Source: 2-12-FULL-35-15 sp036386835 (lineage in GTDB: Bacteria > Bacteroidota > Bacteroidia > 2-12-FULL-35-15). From it: a stretch of DNA of 64,000 nt. The stretch lies in assembly GCA_036386835.1 (NCBI GenBank), contig DASVUX010000064.1:1-64000 (forward strand). Reading direction: 5' to 3'. Of the stretch, positions 9,735 to 18,889 are shown one piece after another. The notes below the pieces were generated by a model. That model searched no databases, was not told where the DNA came from, and was given only the letters and a program-made list of their open reading frames with translations. Both the position numbers and the translations under genes were made by a program. Every line of letters begins with the position of its first letter. The first letter of the stretch is position 1.

Positions 9735-11639
9735 TTATTGAACGATCATTTTATTGATCTTTTTCTTTCCTGCACCATCAAGTACCATTAAAAAATATGG
9801 TCCGGCAGCTAAGCCTGTTGTGGGAACAGTGAATTCGATGTCCTCGATCCCTGATTCTTTCCATACCGTTGCACCGGTAATAGAAACAAGTTCTACAGAA
9901 TATGGTAATTCGACACCTTTAATGAATATCGGGCTTCCAGATTGAACAGGGTTAGGATAAATAGAGATTACTTTTTCTGATGCAGAAACATTTTCTACTC
10001 CGGTGGTGATGGTCTGTGTAAATTCATGTGCCCCTATATCAAATGATACAGCCGAACTAAGTGCATTGTTGAAAAAATCAAATGCCCCTGGGTTGATATT
10101 GAATTGATTGGCCAGGCTTAATCCGGCATCAATTGCAGGAGAAGCAGTATTAAGCATATAAGCGTTCATCTGGGAAACGCGGCCTGGGAATACTGTTCCT
10201 CCATTCCCTGCATTAAGAAGATTTGGGTTGGATGATAACCCAGTTGATGCTGTTCCTGATACCTCGTGGCTTGTCGCGGTCCTCCATGAAGCAAGGCTAT
10301 TGTAGAAAACAGACTGGTCGTAGATCTTAAACTGTGCACCGGAAGACCAGTAAAGATTCCCGGAGAAAACAGCATTGTAGCCTGTCGGGACATAAACCAG
10401 GTATGCTCCTCCGGTACTCTGAAAGATATTGTTATACACTTCAACACCTGTAATACCTGTATTCCATTCTGTAAATTTAAATGCTCCCACCCCGGAATTA
10501 GAGGGTGAGGGGCTTGTAAAAATGGTATTGTTATAAATCTTCGCTCCGGTCATGGTGGTTCCCGGACCTTTAAAAAGAACTATTCCGCCACCGTTTGTGC
10601 GGCCGTCATTTTCGCTTATGTTATATCTCACCACATTATTCGCCCACGGACGGGCATAATCATACTGCCCTAACAAATATCCTGCACCATCATTGTCGTG
10701 TGAATAATTGTATTGCATCAGGGAATTTGTAACGCCACCGTCCAGGTCAAAACCTAATCCGTCACAACCTGTACCGCCTGAATTCCTGTAGCTTTCAGAA
10801 TATTGAATGGTTATATTGTTTGAATCCCAGGTCCATATCCCGCCAGGGCCGCCACAATGGGTATTTGCGCTGCCGTTATCATGCACAGCGCAATATTCTA
10901 TGAGCCCGTTGTTAACCTGTCCCATGATGATCCCGCTTCCCCTGTGCGTGGACGCATCTGAATAACCGGGAACATTATTAACTTCTGTATTTTTTATCGT
11001 GATGTTCTGGTGGGCAAAACCTACATGGGATTGCATTGTAAAGCCCCTGGTAACGATCCCGTTCTCTTTTACATCATGAACATGGACCCCATCGATCATT
11101 ACATCATTAAACCCGCTGTTCCCTTTTGTAGATAAAATTGATAAGCCTGTACGGCCATAATTGTGGATTTCCAGGTTTTTCAGCTCGATCTTTTTCAGCT
11201 TTACATTTCCCGTCAGGTCCGAATAAATAAATACTCCATCTGTTGAATTGAGCGACATCCCCGCGCCTTTAAATTCAATATTTGAAATTTTAAAGCCTTC
11301 GGTATTGTAAGCGTATAATCCGGCATTTGTTCCGGATTCAATTGTAGCTCTTCCCACGCCAAAAGTTGAAATAGTAACAGGATTTAAAGGCTCATTTGCA
11401 TCATTCTGGTCCAGGATGATCCCGTCAGAGAATGTTGAACCGCCTTCAAGGAGGATCTTTGTTCCGGGAAGCAGGTTCATAGTATTAAGTTTAGAAATTG
11501 TCCGCCATGCAGCCGAAACCGTGGTTCCCGTGGCATTGTCATTTCCTGCGGCACTGATATAATATGTTTGTGCACTGATGGTCTTTGCGAGCACAATAAA
11601 GCATAGTGCAGGCAAAGCATTCCTGGAAAATTTTTTCAT
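9735..11639 (-). CDS. Right-handed beta-helix protein with T9SS type A sorting domain
   Basis: 634 residues. The signal peptide ends near KTISAQ, and TYYISAAGNDNATG is the usual opening of secreted beta-helix proteins. The body has parallel beta-helix turns with Asn/Gly ladders (GLIEYCAVHDNGSAN, SLMQYNYSHDNDGAGY, GVEVYNNIFQSTGG), the pattern of polysaccharide-lyase-like folds. The last ~80 residues (ISIYPNPVQSGSP ... GPYFLMVLDGAGKKKINKMIVQ) are a type A T9SS sorting domain. The protein is therefore secreted or surface-anchored, and a carbohydrate-binding or lyase role is likely but unproven. It is a single-gene unit with its own terminator. Confidence 0.88.
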   Translation of the reverse strand: MKKFSRNALPALCFIVLAKTISAQTYYISAAGNDNATGTTVSAAWRTISKLNTMNLLPGTKILLEGGSTFSDGIILDQNDANEPLNPVTISTFGVGRATIESGTNAGLYAYNTEGFKISNIEFKGAGMSLNSTDGVFIYSDLTGNVKLKKIELKNLEIHNYGRTGLSILSTKGNSGFNDVMIDGVHVHDVKENGIVTRGFTMQSHVGFAHQNITIKNTEVNNVPGYSDASTHRGSGIIMGQVNNGLIEYCAVHDNGSANTHCGGPGGIWTWDSNNITIQYSESYRNSGGTGCDGLGFDLDGGVTNSLMQYNYSHDNDGAGYLLGQYDYARPWANNVVRYNISENDGRTNGGGIVLFKGPGTTMTGAKIYNNTIFTSPSPSNSGVGAFKFTEWNTGITGVEVYNNIFQSTGGAYLVYVPTGYNAVFSGNLYWSSGAQFKIYDQSVFYNSLASWRTATSHEVSGTASTGLSSNPNLLNAGNGGTVFPGRVSQMNAYMLNTASPAIDAGLSLANQFNINPGAFDFFNNALSSAVSFDIGAHEFTQTITTGVENVSASEKVISIYPNPVQSGSPIFIKGVELPYSVELVSITGATVWKESGIEDIEFTVPTTGLAAGPYFLMVLDGAGKKKINKMIVQ

Positions 11640-11935
11640 CGTTCTGCGTTAGATCCCGGAAATGCTATTCTGTGTAAAAGCTATCCGTGTAAGGGTATTC
11701 CGGGAAGATTAATTCGGTATTGTTCTGTGTTTAACCGACTGTGTTAACGCAATTTAAGCTATTATATTGATGAAAAGAAGGAGAATTAACACTTTTTGGT
11801 AAATGTTAATGGCATGTTTTTTTAGCCTGAATGGGCTTATTTTGCTGCCGGAAGGGGTAAATGTGTTATTGCAGTGGGTTATAGTACTAATTCGGATTAA
11901 GCTATACTCTCATCTGGAAGGCCGTACGCGGACCT
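11640..11935. other. Intergenic region between beta-helix gene and cupin gene
   Basis: 296 bp, AT-rich, with no supportable ORF. It should hold the promoter of the beta-helix gene. An 8-bp inverted pair (TCCCGGAA ... TTCCGGGA) flanks about 37 bp near 11650-11703. A weak hairpin (AAGGCCG/CGGACCTT) near 11918-11939 may end the cupin gene. Confidence 0.4.
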
Positions 11936-12271
11936 TTATTTTAAAAAATCGCCATCCACGATCAGCAGTTTGACCCCGTTCTTTGAGAATGAACGGTGAG
12001 AGCTCATGTCGTCCGATACAATATATGTCATGCCTGCACTCAATGATGTTGCTTCACCGTTTTCCATTTCAGTGATAAATTCACCTTCAAGACAATGCAC
12101 GATATGTCCTTTCTGACACCAGTGATCTGCCAGGTATCCCGGGGAATATTCAACGATCCGCAGTCGTAAACCTTCCAGCTGCGCTGTCTGCCAGTAAGAG
12201 GTTCCGCTTTCGCCTTTATGTTCAGTTGGTGAAATGGAAGTCCAATCGATTTTTTGAAACGGTATTTTCAT
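11936..12271 (-). CDS. DHCW-motif cupin fold protein
   Basis: 111 residues. A single small cupin barrel carries the block YLADHWCQKGHIVHCLEGE. The Asp-His-x-Cys region and the later His give this family its name. The C-terminal strand ends VKLLIVDGDFLK. Length and motif match the family well. There is no signal peptide, so it is cytosolic. The biochemical role of the family is not established; a metal-dependent sensor or enzyme is plausible. Confidence 0.8.
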   Translation of the reverse strand: MKIPFQKIDWTSISPTEHKGESGTSYWQTAQLEGLRLRIVEYSPGYLADHWCQKGHIVHCLEGEFITEMENGEATSLSAGMTYIVSDDMSSHRSFSKNGVKLLIVDGDFLK

Positions 12272-12363
12272 GTGATTATTTATTTGCGCTTTGTAAGTTA
12301 GCGGTAGTGCTGATCATAATGCATAACCGGGTAGGTTTCGGATGCTCGCATTAAGCACGTAAT

Positions 12364-12876
12364 TTAGAGCGTGCTTTTTCTGAAGACAAATTTTTCTTCA
12401 TAAAACTCTTTGCCTTCTTCTTTTAAAGCGAGGTAAATGATCAGTTCATTTCTTTCATTCAGTCTAAAGGTAAGTCCGCTAAACCAGGCTGTATTCTTCT
12501 CAGCTTTTATAAACCGGAAATCAGTGGTTTTGTCCTTTTCTTCCCAGGTGCTGAAATCGGGATTGAAATGGACTACCTTCAGTACATAGCCAAGGCTGTC
12601 TTTGCTGATGGTCATGAATTCCGCAAAGGAAAGTTTGTTGTTGCCCTGGAGCCGGAATGTTCCATGCATTTGTTCCCCGATTGCAGGCATCCACAGTTCC
12701 TCACATTTTTCACCGAAGCCTTTTCCCTGCCAGTATTCTGTGATAAAGGAAAAGTCGGAGATAGATATTCCTCTTTTAATGGATGTATCTGCCTGGAGCG
12801 TATTTTCTGTAAGTTTAACCTGTGCAGAAACAAAGTTAAATGTAAGGATAGAAAAAAGAATCAGTGTAGTTTTCAT
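12364..12876 (-). CDS. DUF6265-like secreted protein
   Basis: The frame extends to 12897, but the ATG at 12876 gives a proper signal peptide (MKTTLILFSILTFNFVSAQ), so I use it. The mature part has the family pattern of W-x-G, E-x-W-MPA-x-G-x-MHGTFR and later FRLNERNELIIYL. The family is small beta-rich exported proteins of unknown function. It lies 23 bp downstream of the App1 phosphatase gene on the same strand, so the two may share a transcript. Confidence 0.72.
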   Translation of the reverse strand: MKTTLILFSILTFNFVSAQVKLTENTLQADTSIKRGISISDFSFITEYWQGKGFGEKCEELWMPAIGEQMHGTFRLQGNNKLSFAEFMTISKDSLGYVLKVVHFNPDFSTWEEKDKTTDFRFIKAEKNTAWFSGLTFRLNERNELIIYLALKEEGKEFYEEKFVFRKSTL

Positions 12877-12899
12877 ATTCTGTAAATTACACTGCAAGA

Positions 12900-14075
12900 T
12901 TAATTCATTTTTTTGATTTCTTCTTCAATTATTGTCTCAGCCGAATCCTTTCCAATTTCATCGGCCCTTTTTTCTGCTTTTATCACCGGGAGCATCGCGC
13001 TGTTGATGAACCCTTTTGCGGCTGCATGCTCTGCTGCTGTATAACTGTTCTCTGCAAGCACCATTTCAACTTTATGGTGAAGAATGCCTTCAGAGATCTT
13101 CCTAACCTCAATATCCCGTTCTTCTACAGAAACGTCCCGGATATACGAAGCAAGGATCCTTCCCGGGAACTCTTTGATCACTTCTGCATAGATTTCAGGA
13201 TCATGCTGACCGCTGTCGCCAATGAGTATAAAATTCATTTCAGGATAAGCATTCAGGATATTCCTTATCTGCTTGGGTTTGTGTACACCATGGGATTCAG
13301 TAAAAAGCTTGTTATGTGTAAATCCATAATCCTTTAGAAAAAGAGGCCCTTTCGGGATCTTATTCAGTTCGAGAAAATCCACAAGGAGATCGTACAGGTT
13401 CCATGGACTGCTGGAAACATAGAAGATGGGGTTTTCTTCCGCACCAGAAAGCCCTTTCTGCAATGCGGTATAAAAAGCGGAAACGCCTTCAAAAGGTAAC
13501 CGGGAATATGCATTCCCGGTAAAAGTCATGTATGCTGATTTTAACAGGCTTTGCGCATGCGTGGTAAGCACGGTGTCATCAATATCGCTGATGATCCCGA
13601 AGCGGGCGGTAGAAGGCGGTGTCATCACTTCTGCCCGTACATGTACAGGAGCCTGGAAAGGGAAAGGACATTCCAGCAGCTCGATCAGCGGATGATGCCA
13701 GAGCTCTTCGGAAGGCAGAGGATTCTGAAGCGGTATGGGCAGTTCAAAATACCCATCCTCATCGGAGAAAAATTCATGCTCGGTATTGTTGAACCGCGCC
13801 CTCAGCCTGGCACCGGCAATTTCAATGCTGCAGAGGCGCTTGTAAGTGTTATGGAGGTTCTTCCAGATGGTATCACGGTCGCTTATTTCAATGTTTTTAT
13901 TAAGCAGTATCCTGCCCCGGATGTAAAGTTCTTTAGAATTAGCATATGTCATGTAGGTAAGGATCTGGATATCCATATGAAGGCCAAGCCGCTGACGTAG
14001 TTTAAGCTTAAGCCTGTCGAAATAGCTCTCCGAAGAATTGCCCAGTTTGTAAAAAATAGATTTCCAGTCTTCCAT
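12900..14075 (-). CDS. App1-type phosphatase (DUF2183, HAD-like)
   Basis: 391 residues. An N-terminal domain of about 150 residues (ELYIRGRILLNKNIEI, YFELPIPLQNPL) precedes the App1 catalytic region. That region carries the HAD nucleophile motif SDIDDTVL, the segment IFYVSSSPWNLYDLL and the later FILIGDSGQHDPEIYA. Yeast App1 is a phosphatidate phosphatase; bacterial members are assumed to act on lipid phosphates or related esters. It is cytosolic by sequence. It stands between mgtC-like and DUF6265 genes on one strand. Confidence 0.87.
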   Translation of the reverse strand: MEDWKSIFYKLGNSSESYFDRLKLKLRQRLGLHMDIQILTYMTYANSKELYIRGRILLNKNIEISDRDTIWKNLHNTYKRLCSIEIAGARLRARFNNTEHEFFSDEDGYFELPIPLQNPLPSEELWHHPLIELLECPFPFQAPVHVRAEVMTPPSTARFGIISDIDDTVLTTHAQSLLKSAYMTFTGNAYSRLPFEGVSAFYTALQKGLSGAEENPIFYVSSSPWNLYDLLVDFLELNKIPKGPLFLKDYGFTHNKLFTESHGVHKPKQIRNILNAYPEMNFILIGDSGQHDPEIYAEVIKEFPGRILASYIRDVSVEERDIEVRKISEGILHHKVEMVLAENSYTAAEHAAAKGFINSAMLPVIKAEKRADEIGKDSAETIIEEEIKKMN

Positions 14076-14129
14076 AAAAGTGCCTGACTATGAGAATTAA
14101 AACAAAAATTGCCCACGGGCTTTTGGAAA

Positions 14130-14603
14130 TTAACGGGTTTTACCCGTCCGGTCTTTCTCAGCCAGCATGGCTTTCCATTTCAAGTACCATTTGTGGTGCT
14201 GTAATGAAAGCAGGAAGTATAGCACCAGTGTCCCTGTAACGGCAATGATAAACATATTCAATCCTACTGCTACTCCAAGAGCAGCCGTGCACCAGACAGT
14301 TGCCGCGGTAGTAAGCCCGGATGCAGAGCCTTCAGCGTCATTCCGGTAGATGATCCCGGCCCCTAAAAAACCTACCCCTGTAATGATATTTGCAATTATC
14401 CGGGATCCGGCTGTTACATCTTCTATCATAAGGTTTCCAATGCAGGTAAAAATGGCGGAACCAACACAGACAGCCGCATATGTACGGATACCCGCATCTT
14501 TTCCGTGCCGTTCACGATCAAGCCCTATGATGCCCCCCAGCAAGAGCGCAAACAGGAGTTTCAAAACGATTATTAATTCAATGGAAAGGTCCTGGTAATT
14601 CAT
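14130..14603 (-). CDS. MgtC/SapB family membrane protein
   Basis: 157 residues. Hydrophobic helices carry the family signature GGIIGLDRERHGKDAGIRTYA, then VCVGSAIF and ITGVGFLGAGIIYR. About four transmembrane segments are visible and the C-terminus is short and charged. It lacks the C-terminal cytosolic domain of Salmonella MgtC, like many short SapB-type members. Roles in the family centre on Mg2+ limitation and ATP synthase or phosphate control. It follows the response regulator gene by 56 bp on the same strand. Confidence 0.9.
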   Translation of the reverse strand: MNYQDLSIELIIVLKLLFALLLGGIIGLDRERHGKDAGIRTYAAVCVGSAIFTCIGNLMIEDVTAGSRIIANIITGVGFLGAGIIYRNDAEGSASGLTTAATVWCTAALGVAVGLNMFIIAVTGTLVLYFLLSLQHHKWYLKWKAMLAEKDRTGKTR

Positions 14604-14659
14604 TTTTTTTATTGCTTACATTATGTCAGCAAATACAAAAACTATACCTGTGGAAGAGT

Positions 14660-15361
14660 TTATCTGTTTGGAACATTCAGTATAAAGCCGACCCCGAAAA
14701 TGTTTTCAATACTGAGGTCCGGGTCTTCTTTCAGGTACTTCCGGATCTTTGTAATGAATACATCCAGGCTTCTTCCTATGAAGTAATCATTTTCTCCCCA
14801 AAGCTCCCTGAGCATTTCTTCCCGCTTGACCAAGTTATTCCTCCGGTAAGACAAATACCTGAGGATCTCACTCTCCTTTTCGGTGATCCGTTTGGTTTTA
14901 TCCGCTATGGTGAGGGATTGATTATGAAAGTCAAAAGAATATTTTCCTATGTAGATGATCTCCTGTTTAACTGCAGTGAGTTTTTCCGGGATCCTGCGGA
15001 TAACGGCCTTGATCTTCCATAGCAATTCATCTTCATCAAAAGGTTTTGTGACATAATCGTCCGCACCTAAGCCGTATCCTTTCAGTTTGTCTTCTTTCAG
15101 AGATTTGGCACTGATGAATATAATGGGTATGTCTTTATTGCTTATTCTGATCTGTTTGGCAAGTGAGAACCCATCCAGCTTCGGCATCATTACATCCAGC
15201 AAACAAAGATCAAACGTGTTTGCCCGGAATGCCCTGAAAGCAATCTCACCGTCTTTGCACAGCTTTACCTCAAAATCTTCCGTTTCCAGGAACTCAACAA
15301 GAAGGAGCCCTAAGTTAAGGTCGTCTTCTGCAAGCAGGATCTTTCGCCTTTCTTTAGACAT
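14660..15361 (-). CDS. OmpR/PhoB-family response regulator
   Basis: The longest frame starts at 15436, but the natural start is the ATG at 15361 (MSKERRKILLAEDD), which overlaps the kinase stop by 8 bp (ATGTCTAA). The receiver domain (about 1-120) has the acidic pair ED, the phospho-acceptor Asp in LCLLDVMMPKLDG, the Ser in FISAKS and the Lys in VTKPFDEDEL. The winged-helix DNA-binding domain (about 135-233) has ITEKESEILRYL and the recognition part GRSLDVFITKIRKYLKED. It is the partner of the overlapping histidine kinase. Its likely sites are the 11-bp tandem repeats upstream of the kinase. Confidence 0.95.
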   Translation of the reverse strand: MSKERRKILLAEDDLNLGLLLVEFLETEDFEVKLCKDGEIAFRAFRANTFDLCLLDVMMPKLDGFSLAKQIRISNKDIPIIFISAKSLKEDKLKGYGLGADDYVTKPFDEDELLWKIKAVIRRIPEKLTAVKQEIIYIGKYSFDFHNQSLTIADKTKRITEKESEILRYLSYRRNNLVKREEMLRELWGENDYFIGRSLDVFITKIRKYLKEDPDLSIENIFGVGFILNVPNR

Positions 15362-16625
15362 ACGGTAATGTGATTTTAAAAGCGGTTCCTCTCCCTTTCT
15401 CACTTTCCAGCTCAATTGTGCCGCCATGCAGTTCAAGGATTTTTTTTACGTAGGATAGTCCGAGGCCGAATCCCTTAACATCATGAATATCCCCCGTAGG
15501 TACCCTGAAAAATTTCTCAAAAATCAGCTTCTGGTATTCCTTCTCAATGCCGATGCCTTTATCTGAAACGACAACCACTATGTCATGGCTGTTATTGAAT
15601 GTTTCTATTGCAAGATCGGGTGCGGCTTCAGAATATTTAATTGAATTATCCACCAGGTTGCACAATGCATTTGAAAGGTGGACATGATCTCCCATTACTA
15701 CAGGCTGGCTCGCATTTAGCTTCAGTTTCAGGTTTCCCTGTTTGGTCTCGATCTGGATGCTGATGGGTTTTAATGAATCATGAATAAGTAAATGAAAATC
15801 CAGTTCTGTTTTCTGAAGGGGAATTTCGCCCCGTTCGAGTGCCGTCATGCTCAGAACCTGCTCTACCTGCAATCTTAACTTTTCGTTTTCCTGGAGAATT
15901 ATCCCCGAGTAATGCCTGATCTTTTCTGCCTGTAAGATATTACTATCTTTATTTATCATTTTCCCAGCCAGCGCAATGTTAGTGAGTGGCGTCTTAAATT
16001 CATGGGTCATGTTATTTAAGAAATCCGTTGTATGTTCCGAGATCTTTTTTTCTTTCAGCAGAGAATGAACAGTGCGCCAGAACAGGATCAGCACCATCAG
16101 GATCAGGATGACGGATGTTATGAATAATGTTCCCATTTCCCCACGGAGATATTCATTCTTTCCCGGGAAATGCAGATTTAATTCAAAACCACTTTTATTT
16201 ATTTCTTCTTCCAGTTCCCCGGTATAGCAGGCCGGTGGTTCTGATCCCTGCGTTTTAGTATAAGGTTTATCCCTGCCGGTAAAAGGCCCGGGCTTTAAGA
16301 TCTCGAAAGAGTAATTAAGCCTGAAGCCATAATAATTCATGTAATGAACTAAGGTTGAATCTATTTTCCTCAGATCACTCTCGCTTAGTGGAGATACAGA
16401 TCCAAATATGCTGTCGGTTGCAAGCGAAGCTTCGATTTTCTCACATGCTTCGCGGTCCGACAACAGCGCTTCTGTTGTTCTTGTAAGTATAAGATCAGTC
16501 GTTTCATTGAAGAGCTTTTCTTTTTCATTTGCAGCCTGGAAGACCCAGTTTACCTGGATCACAAGTACGGTTAATAAGGCAAGGGAAGAAATTCCGATAA
16601 AAAGATAGTTGCTGCTGAGTTTCAT
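15354..16625 (-). CDS. Sensor histidine kinase (HisKA/HATPase)
   Basis: Two transmembrane helices (near the N-terminus and TLFITSVILILMVLILFW) bracket a periplasmic sensor of about 130 residues. The cytoplasmic part has the H box FLNNMTHEFKTPLTNIAL, N box LCNLVDNSIKYS, G1 DKGIGIE and G2 GFGLGLSYVKK. Starts are possible at 16676 (TTG), 16670 (ATG) and 16625 (ATG, MKLSSNYLF). I prefer 16625 because the earlier ones fall inside the tandem repeat and add a basic tail. It overlaps the response regulator and diverges from the cytochrome c lipoprotein gene. Confidence 0.93.
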   Translation of the reverse strand: MKLSSNYLFIGISSLALLTVLVIQVNWVFQAANEKEKLFNETTDLILTRTTEALLSDREACEKIEASLATDSIFGSVSPLSESDLRKIDSTLVHYMNYYGFRLNYSFEILKPGPFTGRDKPYTKTQGSEPPACYTGELEEEINKSGFELNLHFPGKNEYLRGEMGTLFITSVILILMVLILFWRTVHSLLKEKKISEHTTDFLNNMTHEFKTPLTNIALAGKMINKDSNILQAEKIRHYSGIILQENEKLRLQVEQVLSMTALERGEIPLQKTELDFHLLIHDSLKPISIQIETKQGNLKLKLNASQPVVMGDHVHLSNALCNLVDNSIKYSEAAPDLAIETFNNSHDIVVVVSDKGIGIEKEYQKLIFEKFFRVPTGDIHDVKGFGLGLSYVKKILELHGGTIELESEKGRGTAFKITLPYV

Positions 16626-16669
16626 CTGATCTTCAAAAATAGCCTTTTTTAATCTTATCCTGTTTTGCA

Positions 16670-16713
16670 TTAACAAGTCATTAACAAGTCAATAACTACT
16701 CAGTAACACAAAA
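16670..16713. promoter_or_regulatory. Tandem 11-bp repeats, probable response-regulator binding sites
   Basis: Two perfect copies of TTAACAAGTCA (16670-16680, 16681-16691) are followed in register by ATAACTACTCA (16692-16702) and a partial unit GTAACAC from 16703. The 11-bp period, about one DNA turn, is the usual spacing of OmpR/PhoB-type half sites. The array ends 17-28 bp before the -7 box of the divergent cytochrome gene and precedes the kinase start. It could control both directions (inference). Confidence 0.75.
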
Positions 16714-16729
16714 AGAAAAAGAGCCGTCT

Positions 16730-16738
16730 TACATTTGC
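16730..16738 (+). promoter_or_regulatory. Bacteroidota -7 box of the cytochrome c lipoprotein gene
   Basis: TACATTTGC fits the TAnnTTTG -7 consensus and lies 16 bp before the start at 16754. No TTG -33 element is at the expected distance. The tandem repeats end there instead, as expected for an activator-dependent promoter. Confidence 0.6.
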
Positions 16739-16753
16739 AATACAAATCAACGT

Positions 16754-17176
16754 ATGAAAGCAAAGTTATTTATACCGGTAATTCCCGTGCTGATTATTGC
16801 TGCGTGCAGCACCAGCAGGACAAACACTCGTTCAGTTACTGTCCCTGTCCCGGTAACAGTCACTTCACCCCCTCCTAATGACTCATATTTGTTCGGTAAA
16901 CCTGCCGAAGTGAACAAAGCTCCCGGCAATGAAGAACTCGCGGCACTGCTGCCGAAGTATAATGATCTGACACTTGGAAAGCTGGAAGAAGGTCATGCTA
17001 TTTATACCACCGGTGCCTGTATCGGGTGTCACGGAGCGGCAAATGTTTATAATTATGATGAAATCCAGTGGAAATATATTATTGATGATATGGCTGCAAG
17101 GGCAAGTATCTCAGAGGCACAAAAAGATGCAGTATATAAATATGTCCTTGCATTGAAGGCAACACAGGCAAAATAA
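16754..17176 (+). CDS. Cytochrome c-like lipoprotein
   Basis: 140 residues. The lipobox IIAACS shows a lipidated N-terminus, followed by a Pro/Thr/Val-rich linker (TVPVPVTVTSPPP). A compact domain then carries one heme c motif CIGCH and a distal Met (DDMAARA), which could be the axial ligand. It is likely a periplasm-facing, lipid-anchored monoheme cytochrome moving electrons at the membrane. It is divergent from the HK/RR pair and 22 bp before a TonB_C gene, so it is a likely target of that system. Confidence 0.82.
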   Translation: MKAKLFIPVIPVLIIAACSTSRTNTRSVTVPVPVTVTSPPPNDSYLFGKPAEVNKAPGNEELAALLPKYNDLTLGKLEEGHAIYTTGACIGCHGAANVYNYDEIQWKYIIDDMAARASISEAQKDAVYKYVLALKATQAK

Positions 17177-17198
17177 AATCGAATCTTAAATTTTAACA

Positions 17199-18023
17199 AT
17201 GGAAAAATTAATTTTAGGTCTGGTCATGATCGGGCTTTATAACATGGGTTTCGCTCAGAGCTTTAAATTTGAATACAACGGGAGAACTACTCCTGAAATG
17301 CACAGGCAAAAGATGCAGGAGGCGAAATATATCAACGAGGTCATGCCTGAATTTACACGGTATGTGGTTTTGCCGCAGGAAGACAGAATCCTTCTTCAAA
17401 AGCAGCTTGACCTTAAGGATCATCTTATTGATTACAGTATTTATCCGCAGGAATTTTACAGCCTACCTATTGAGAATTACAATAAGCTGATCTATTTTGT
17501 TTTCGTGGAAATATCTGCAGTATGTAATGGAAAAGTTCTAAAGGCGGTAAGTGAGAATAACCTCTTAACAGGGGCCCAGAAGAATATTTTGTATGCAGCT
17601 GATCTTGGAACGGATGTTAATGTAAAAGTGAAATACAAATACAAGCACCAGGCGAAGGTAAGCGCTTCAGATTTTACCGAGATTAAAGAGGGCGCATATT
17701 CCATTACTGTAATCCCTGAATCAGATGCGCAATACCCGGGAGGTTTTAAGGGAATTACAAACCTTCTGAACGAAAATGTATTCAATAAATTCCAGGAAAA
17801 AGACCTTTTTGGTAAAATACGGTCCGCGGCAGTCCAGTTTACAATCACAGAAAAAGGAGATGTTGTAGATGCCAGGATGTCAAAACCTTCACATGATCCT
17901 GCAATAGACCGGCTCTTGCTCCAGGCAATCAAAAAAATGGGTCCCTGGAAGCCCGGTATGCACAAAGGGGAAAAGGTCAGGCAGAGCTACAGCATTGCTT
18001 TTTCCGGCGGTGGAGGTTGTTAA
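17199..18023 (+). CDS. Exported protein with TonB C-terminal-like domain
   Basis: 274 residues with a signal peptide (MEKLILGLVMIGLYNMGFAQ). The C-terminal ~90 residues have the TonB_C pattern: QFTITEKGDVVDARM, SHDPAIDRLLLQAIKKMGPWKPGM and ending in a Gly-rich GGGGC. The middle part (40-170) is not recognised. With no N-terminal anchor other than the signal peptide, it is not a canonical TonB and may act as a periplasmic or outer-membrane-associated protein. It is probably co-transcribed with the cytochrome gene. Confidence 0.75.
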   Translation: MEKLILGLVMIGLYNMGFAQSFKFEYNGRTTPEMHRQKMQEAKYINEVMPEFTRYVVLPQEDRILLQKQLDLKDHLIDYSIYPQEFYSLPIENYNKLIYFVFVEISAVCNGKVLKAVSENNLLTGAQKNILYAADLGTDVNVKVKYKYKHQAKVSASDFTEIKEGAYSITVIPESDAQYPGGFKGITNLLNENVFNKFQEKDLFGKIRSAAVQFTITEKGDVVDARMSKPSHDPAIDRLLLQAIKKMGPWKPGMHKGEKVRQSYSIAFSGGGGC

Positions 18024-18112
18024 CGTAGACTTTTTATAGTCCGGAATTTATTTTTCACTACGCAGATACAGTGCTTTTTAATGGATTTTCTTTGTAAAAA
18101 AAATTAAAAGCC

Positions 18113-18775
18113 ATGAAAAAGAAAAGCACTGATAAAGTAATTGAGCAGCTCCCTAATTTTAAGCTTCCTGACAATGCCCGGAAAGTAATATTCCTTCGCG
18201 AGGTAAAGATAAAGCCGGATAGAAAACTACAGATTACCATCGCCAAAGCTACCATCGGGTATGCTTTCCACATAGGAAGTGTAAGAGTGCTCTATTTTAA
18301 AGGATTGAATTGCCTTATTGTAGAACCTGATCCTGCTAATTACGCTCTCGCACGGGAATTTCATTTTGAGATCTTTACTGATGCAACATTCTATAATGAT
18401 GGCAGGAAGAAATACAAGCTTTATAACCGTTATAACTGGTTATCCGCTTTCCCGGAAAAAGAGGACAATGCTACAGCGCTGAATGCAGCCAGGGACCTGT
18501 ATGTACTCACCAATGCTGAATATTGTTCCCTGACTCCCCCGGAATTTGAGGCTGCGTTCAAAAGCACACTCTTGTATTGTGAAAGCATGGAGTTTTATGA
18601 GATCTGCGCGAAGCTGATGGCATTTGCCTCCGACTGGTTTGCCTTCTATGAGCGTAAATTTGAAAAAGAGCCGTTGCTGAAACTCTCCCAGGGTTGGGGA
18701 TGGCTTTATTTCATGCACAGGAAAGACAGAACAGAAATGCTCCTTAAAAAGAATTTCGCAAATATGGTGGCTTAA
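18113..18775 (+). CDS. Hypothetical protein, 220 residues
   Basis: I do not recognise this protein. It has no signal peptide or membrane segment and starts with a basic stretch (MKKKSTDKVIEQ). It is rich in aromatic residues (YNRYNWLSAF, FASDWFAFYERKF, WGWLYFMHRKDR). It looks like a soluble mixed alpha/beta cytosolic protein. The start has an A-rich leader and the gene stands alone, with a terminator-like hairpin at 18798. No function is proposed. Confidence 0.65.
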   Translation: MKKKSTDKVIEQLPNFKLPDNARKVIFLREVKIKPDRKLQITIAKATIGYAFHIGSVRVLYFKGLNCLIVEPDPANYALAREFHFEIFTDATFYNDGRKKYKLYNRYNWLSAFPEKEDNATALNAARDLYVLTNAEYCSLTPPEFEAAFKSTLLYCESMEFYEICAKLMAFASDWFAFYERKFEKEPLLKLSQGWGWLYFMHRKDRTEMLLKKNFANMVA

Positions 18776-18797
18776 TCCCTTCTTATAGCCATGAAGG

Positions 18798-18825
18798 AAA
18801 ATCCCGGTTTTTTACCTGGGTTTTT
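18798..18825 (+). terminator. Probable terminator after the 18113 gene
   Basis: A 10-bp imperfect stem (AAAATCCCGG with CCTGGGTTTTT, one mismatch and one G-T) ends in five T. It lies 23 bp past the stop. Confidence 0.5.
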
Positions 18826-18889
18826 CTTGTTTTAAGCGTTTTTTGGCAGGTTTTTTTAGTGTAAAAAAGAAACTTAAATTCTTTATACC

